Shown here piece by piece: positions 22,353 through 26,236 of a stretch of DNA of 26,236 nucleotides. This DNA comes from Fomitopsis serialis (taxonomy: Eukaryota > Basidiomycota > Agaricomycetes > Polyporales > Fomitopsidaceae). Location: the NCBI RefSeq assembly GCF_022376445.1, contig NW_025955462.1, positions 1 through 26,236 of the forward strand. Direction: 5' to 3'. Both the position numbers and the translations under genes were made by a program. Position 1 is the first letter of the stretch; every line of letters starts with the position of its first letter. Under the pieces are notes generated by a model. That model did no database searches and was not told where the DNA came from. It saw only the letters and a program-made list of their open reading frames with translations.

Positions 22353-23952
22353 CTACTCTCCGAACACCTCAAACGCGTCTTGCGCTATTGCACCGTCGGC
22401 GAGGCCATTCACAGCGGACGCATCCTGCAATGTGTCGTCTATCTCGCTTCCGCGTCGGCCTCACCTCGGTTCAGAAGGTACATGGGTCCATGACTTCCGC
22501 CAGGGCCTCTTCGCGCTCCGTCTCCTCTTCTTGACTCATTGGACAATGTTAATCTTGATGATATCCCACTTATCGTGATACGCCTCGTACGCCTGTAAAC
22601 CGTCAGTAGTCAGCGTGGACCCACGCAGCTGATACGGTGCACGCACGTTCTGGCGCTTCTTCTTGAGCAGCATCTTGCGCTCGATGTTCTTGTAGTAGGC
22701 GCCCTTCGTGCGGGCTTCTGCGGTTCTGTCCTCGTCTTCCGGCGCTTCGCCATCGTCGCATCGTCAATGACGAGCAGGAACTCGTTCGGAACTTCTTGCT
22801 CCACTTTCACCACTTCGTAATCGCGGACGAAGTGGAACGGAATAGGCTATATGAGATGGAACACACGAGAGGTCCGGATGGAATGGAGCATGAGGCGAGG
22901 AGCTTCGGACGAACCTCGTCCTCCTCAGGCGCGTCAGGTGAACGTGCCAACCGTTCTTGCTTGAATTGGAGGGCAGTCTCGTCGTCCTTCGTAAGGTAGT
23001 ACGCCAAGAATGGTCGCGTCTGACTCCATGGGCCGTAAGATGCACAGTCAAGTCTTGGGTCGTCGACCTATAGTTGATGGCCATCAGCTGGGAGCAACGA
23101 ACAAGAGAAGCGCTGCATACCTCAGGTGGTCGCTCTCCCGCGCTCTGAGAACCGGAAGAGTGTATGCATTCGCCCAAATCTCGGCGTCGGGGAATACTCG
23201 TATGAGTCTATTGCCGTAACGTCGGGTTTATTGGGATGTTTGAGCGCGCTTAGGTCAAAGGTATCCGTGGCCATGAACGACGCTTCGATGTCGTTAATCT
23301 GCGCAGACCGGGATATGTCTACCGGACGTCCATGTTTGCTTCCTGGATCCGTACAAGGTTTAGTACGCTGCTAAACCAAGAGGCCGCTACGCACGCTTCT
23401 TGTGACGGCGTTGGACGCGACGAAGCTTCGCGGGTAAGGTATTCTGTCCGCCGGAGCATGTTACGTGTGGCATCGAGGACGGTGTTGACGCGGATGCGAT
23501 AGTGGATGCTCCGGCGCCGTTAGGGAGATAGGGCCCGAGGAGTGGGGTCGGCGAGCAGAAAGAGGTCCTTTTGGTCTGTTTTGGTGCCATTTCCTCCGAA
23601 GGGTTCAAGTCTATGCACCAATCTCTAGACCCATTCTGCGAACCTGACAGATGGGATGCTCACGGAAGGATCCGCATTCTCGTCCCAAAGCAGTCCCATC
23701 GTGACAAGTCAAGTGGCATGCCAAGGTCTCCATCCACGATCATAGGTAACGGCGCGTCGGCCGCTATGTCGTCGAGAAACTCTGGGCGGCGTAGCGTGAA
23801 GAGCTGGTGGAGATATCCAGAAGTTTGGAGGACATGGTGGCGCTGGTAATGGTTCGAGTACCGTACTCGATGAGCAGATCGAGTTGCTAAGCGGCCTGTC
23901 AGTAAGACTTCGGTCGCGAGTGTAGTGAACACGCACCTCTTCTTAAGCTCAT
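22353..23952 (-). CDS. PAF1: Paf1, RNA polymerase II-associated factor, multiple frame breaks
   Basis: Scaffold subunit of the nuclear PAF1 complex, which works with elongating RNA polymerase II and promotes H2B ubiquitination and H3 methylation. Fragments in order follow Paf1: VRYSN plus a Pro-rich PLPAPP stretch; PEFLDDIAADAPLPMIVDGD then LGMPLDLSRWDCF; KDLFLLADPTP; LRRTEYLTREAS; SRSAQINDIEASF; HPNKPDVTAIDSYE; FPDAEIWANAYTL; FLAYYLTKDDETALQFKQER; VVKVEQEVPNEFLLVID; GAYYKNIERKMLLKKKR; and the acidic tail EETEREEALAEV, ending FEVFGE at 22353. Each piece aligns in style with human PAF1 (for example WMRKTEYIS, VAYFLPVEET, YYNELETRV). The pieces lie in different frames; besides introns there are at least five small breaks, mostly fitting one lost base (for example near 23457 and 23694-23696). 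The start near 23950-23952 is tentative. It shares a 355-bp divergent promoter with SFH5. Confidence 0.87.
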
Positions 23953-24183
23953 TCTGTACTGACACGTATATCAGAGTCGTTTTGTGTCAAGTCCAGCCGC
24001 AGAAGGTAACCTCAAAATCAGGCGTAAGGAAGAAGCGGGAGGGTGCAGTATGTGGCCCTGTGCCCGGCTTCCGTCTGCTCGGGTTGAAGCAAGCTGAAGA
24101 CACTTGAAGTGGCTGAAGGGTCCACAGGAGCCGGTCCTCAGCCGACCGCAGTCGAACCGCAACCGAACGCGAATCCTCCAGGG

Positions 24184-24189
24184 CACGTG
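24184..24189. promoter_or_regulatory. E-box CACGTG
   Basis: A perfect bHLH-type site inside the larger palindrome GGGCACGTGGCCC-like context, about 120 bp before the SFH5 start. In fungi such sites bind Cbf1/Pho4-type factors. Binding here is inference. Confidence 0.4.
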
Positions 24190-24208
24190 GCCCTACCACC
24201 CATTGTAA

Positions 24209-24221
24209 CTTATCAGATAAG
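24209..24221. promoter_or_regulatory. Palindromic double GATA site
   Basis: CTTATC-A-GATAAG is two WGATAR cores facing each other, one base apart, about 87 bp before the SFH5 start. GATA factors control nitrogen and iron responses in fungi. Use in vivo is unproven. Confidence 0.4.
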
Positions 24222-24307
24222 ATCATTGACAGTATCGAGCGCCTAGACTGCGTTCCACAGGGTTCGCCGGCCGCAGTCTCGCTCGCCACAGCTTGTTCTC
24301 AACCACC

Positions 24308-25764
24308 ATGTCAGATACAACACCCGCACCGATACCACGACGCCCACCGCCACGTCGGACGCGCCCGAAGTTGCCGCGGCCGTTCCCATCCCTGAGACGC
24401 CAGCACGAGTAAGCGGCACCTCGCCATCGCACGGTCTGACAGGTAATCTCATCCAGTCTCGCGCGCTGCGGTCTAGGTGCGGACGCCGGTGCCGCGACGA
24501 AGGACGAGAGGACGGGCGACAGCGAAGGGACGAACCCCAGAACCCACTGACGCGAAAGTTCACCGACGCGGAATGGGCGGCCGTGAAAGAACTCAGGGTG
24601 CGTGTCCGTGTTCTCGACCGCGCCCCAAATACACTGCGCCTAGGCGACGACTCCAAACTCTGGTGCTGACTGCCGGCGGTTGGTTGTTATTGCAGGCACA
24701 GCTTCCGGAGATCTTCACGGAGGCGTATACGTCGAAGGAGGACAAGCAGGCTCCGTTACCCTTTGGGGTGTGCAGATCGACCCCGCAAACCCGAAGGACG
24801 CCCGAGTGAGCGTCGTTCTCGTCAAGTTCCTCCGCGCCAGGTAACAACAGGCTTCCCTATGCCTGGTGTCAGCATGCTGACACGAGTTCCCTTTCCCTGC
24901 GTAGGGACCTCAAGGTTACAGAGGCGCGTAAGATGCTCACTGACACGCTCAAGTGGCGGGAGGAGTTCAAGCTCGCGGAGGTCTTGACGGAAGAGTTCCC
25001 CGAGGACGTGTTCGGAAAGCTGGGCAAGATTTATGGCAAGACCAAGGAGGGTCACCCCATTGTGTGCGTCCGTCGCCAGGCTGGTGGCTCATTCACAGGC
25101 ATCCTGATCCTCGCTGGTGATGGCCAGGTATAACATCTACGGAGGAGCCGACGTGAACGCCGTCTTCGGCGACGTCGACCGGTTCCTTCGGTGCGCCCCC
25201 CACACCCCCTGCCCAGGCACCCGTTGCTGACTTGCCGGTATACTTAGCTGGCGTGTCGCCTTCATGGAGAAGAGCATCGAGACGCTCGACTTCGAGAACC
25301 TCGATGCGATGGTGCAGATCCACGGTGTGTACTGAACGTTCAGCCTCACCGCAGCCTCATCCCCCTTTGCTGAGTGTGATCGTCTGGCATGGGCAGACTA
25401 CGAGGGCGTCAGCATGATGTCGCGTACGCCGGGCCAGAAGGCTGCAGCCTTGCAGGCCTCCGCGCTCTTCTCAAACTACTACCCGAGCTCCTGGTGCGTC
25501 CCTCCTTCCCTCCCACGGAAATTTCCGTTCACGGAGATACGCGCGGCCCACCCTCACCCACAGTCACGCAAGTTCTTCGTAAACGTACCGACGTTCATGG
25601 CGTGGGTCTTCTGGCTGTTCAAGTCGTTTGTCTCCGCGAAGACGATGGTCAAGTTCAGCATGGTTGGGACGGGCCCGAAGACGATCGGCGCGGAGCTCCT
25701 CCCTCTCATCGATGCGCAGGAGCTGCCGAAGCGGTATGGCGGTGAGGCGGCTGGCTGGGATTAG
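24308..25764 (+). CDS. SFH5: Sfh5-type phosphatidylinositol transfer protein (CRAL-TRIO)
   Basis: Sec14-like lipid-transfer protein, cytosolic and ER-associated by homology. Exons (approximate where broken): 24308-24408, 24477-24597, 24696-24840, 24905-25063, 25128-25190, 25248-25324, 25397-25493, 25564-25764, about 322 residues. Landmarks: a variable TTTPTATSDAPEVAAA head; LTRKFTDAEWAAVKELR; LPEIFTEAY; VSVVLVKFLRARDLKVTEAR; MLTDTLKWREEFK then EEFPEDVFGKLGKIYGK; YNIYGGADVNAVFGDVDRFL; WRVAFMEKSIETLDFENLDA; DYEGVSMMSR; KFFVNVPTFMAWVFWLFKS; VGTGPKTIGAELLPLIDAQE; LPKRYGGEA near the end. These follow the Sfh5 family closely. The start codon lies in a good CACCATG context. Four breaks fit one missing base each: near 24328, the C4 at 24535-24538, near 24753 and near 25482. 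The exon 1/2 junction is uncertain by one base. Confidence 0.92.
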
Positions 25765-26061
25765 AGCCTCTGCGACGCGTGGTGCTTCGAATTTAGTATG
25801 AATGGTGGATGTACTGTAGCTTGATTTAGGCCGGTTATTTTTGGCATACCCCTCTTAGTCTCAATGGAAACGTAGACATACCCTCGGGAAAGGGTCAACG
25901 CCTTAAGGCCGAACCGAGTTCATAAACTCCGAACGCGTTCGATAGTATGCGCATATCATTGCATGGACATATGCTACGCGCCAACCGAGACAGACAAAAA
26001 CGATATAGACGGAATAAATACTACAGAAACAATACACCTATGGATACACGCGAGACAATGT
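25765..26061. other. Convergent 3' spacer between SFH5 and histone H3
   Basis: 297 bp between two gene ends. No gene or clear terminator structure was seen; it should hold both polyadenylation regions. Confidence 0.5.
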
Positions 26062-26236
26062 CTATGAACGCTCTCCACGGAGCCGCCGCGCGAGCGCGAG
26101 GTCCTTGGGCTGATAGTGACGCGCTTTGCATGAATCGCAGCGAGGTTGGTGTCCTCAAAGGGAGACGAGGTACGCCTCTGATGCTTCTTGAAGCGCCATT
26201 ACGGCGGAGGACTGGAAGCGGAGATCAGTCTGTACA
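26062..26236 (-). CDS. Histone H3, 3' end only
   Basis: The last exon of a core histone H3 gene, running off the window. After a probable acceptor (ACAG at the window edge) the minus strand encodes TDLRFQSSAVMALQEASEAY then LVS, EDTNLAAIHAKRVTI and PKDLALARRLRGERS, then a stop at 26062-26064. The QSSAVMALQEASEAYLV stretch is canonical H3 and unlike CENP-A. Two breaks are visible: around TCCCTTTGAG (a missing Leu codon portion before FED), and at ATCAG, where one more C gives the expected IQPKD. In a gene under such strong constraint these are more likely sequence errors than real mutations. The N-terminal tail lies outside the window. Confidence 0.92.

Larger units (their letters stand above)
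23953..24307. promoter_or_regulatory. Divergent promoter between PAF1 and SFH5
   Basis: The 355-bp gap between two outward-facing start codons must hold both promoters. It contains a CACGTG E-box at 24184-24189 and a palindromic pair of GATA sites at 24209-24221, both closer to SFH5. No TATA box was seen. Confidence 0.6.

Noticed and set aside
1..26236. CRISPR arrays, telomeric repeats, rRNA, autonomous transposase or reverse transcriptase
   Set aside because: None of the expected repeats or catalytic motifs were found on either strand.

Overview
The window is nuclear DNA from a filamentous fungus, almost certainly a basidiomycete of the Agaricomycetes and most likely a wood-decay polypore. 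The evidence is many short introns (about 47-98 nt, GT-AG), compact gene spacing, an A-T-R adenylating reductase of the kind that is abundant in Polyporales, an F-box/leucine-rich family typical of these fungi, and a histone H3 tail ending in RLRGERS. The lineage below phylum is inference.

Layout. Positions 561-1119 (+) hold a small unknown gene. Positions 1892-6136 (+) hold a seven-exon, 1303-residue NOD-like receptor with a Helo-like N-terminus, NACHT NTPase, ankyrin modules and an unrecognised C-terminal domain. Positions 7881-9309 (+) hold an F-box-like gene. A gene-poor stretch follows with two intron-containing tRNAs: Phe-GAA (+, 10650-10731) and Arg-ACG (-, 11179-11266). The right half is dense and mostly housekeeping or metabolic: a dienelactone hydrolase-type protein (+, 12507-13571), a C2HC5 zinc-finger TRIP4/Rqt4-like protein (+, 14004-14900), a MYND zinc-finger protein (-, 15382-16218), an NRPS-like adenylating reductase (-, 16547-20730), a 255-bp inverted-repeat element (21494-21748), PAF1 (-, 22353-23952) divergent from SFH5 (+, 24308-25764), and the 3' end of histone H3 (-, 26062-26236).

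How the genes relate. No operon or single pathway is evident. The left part (receptor and F-box gene in sparse DNA) looks like accessory self/non-self or immune-type content. The right part carries transcription elongation (PAF1), ribosome quality control (TRIP4/Rqt4-like), lipid transfer (SFH5) and chromatin (H3) genes, with one orphan secondary-metabolism-type reductase.

A technical feature runs through the window. At least eight otherwise conserved genes are broken by small deletions, nearly all of one base and mostly in short runs of the same base. The receptor gene (3.9 kb coding) shows none. A consensus biased toward deletion errors explains this better than mass pseudogenisation, so most breaks should not be taken as loss of function without read support.
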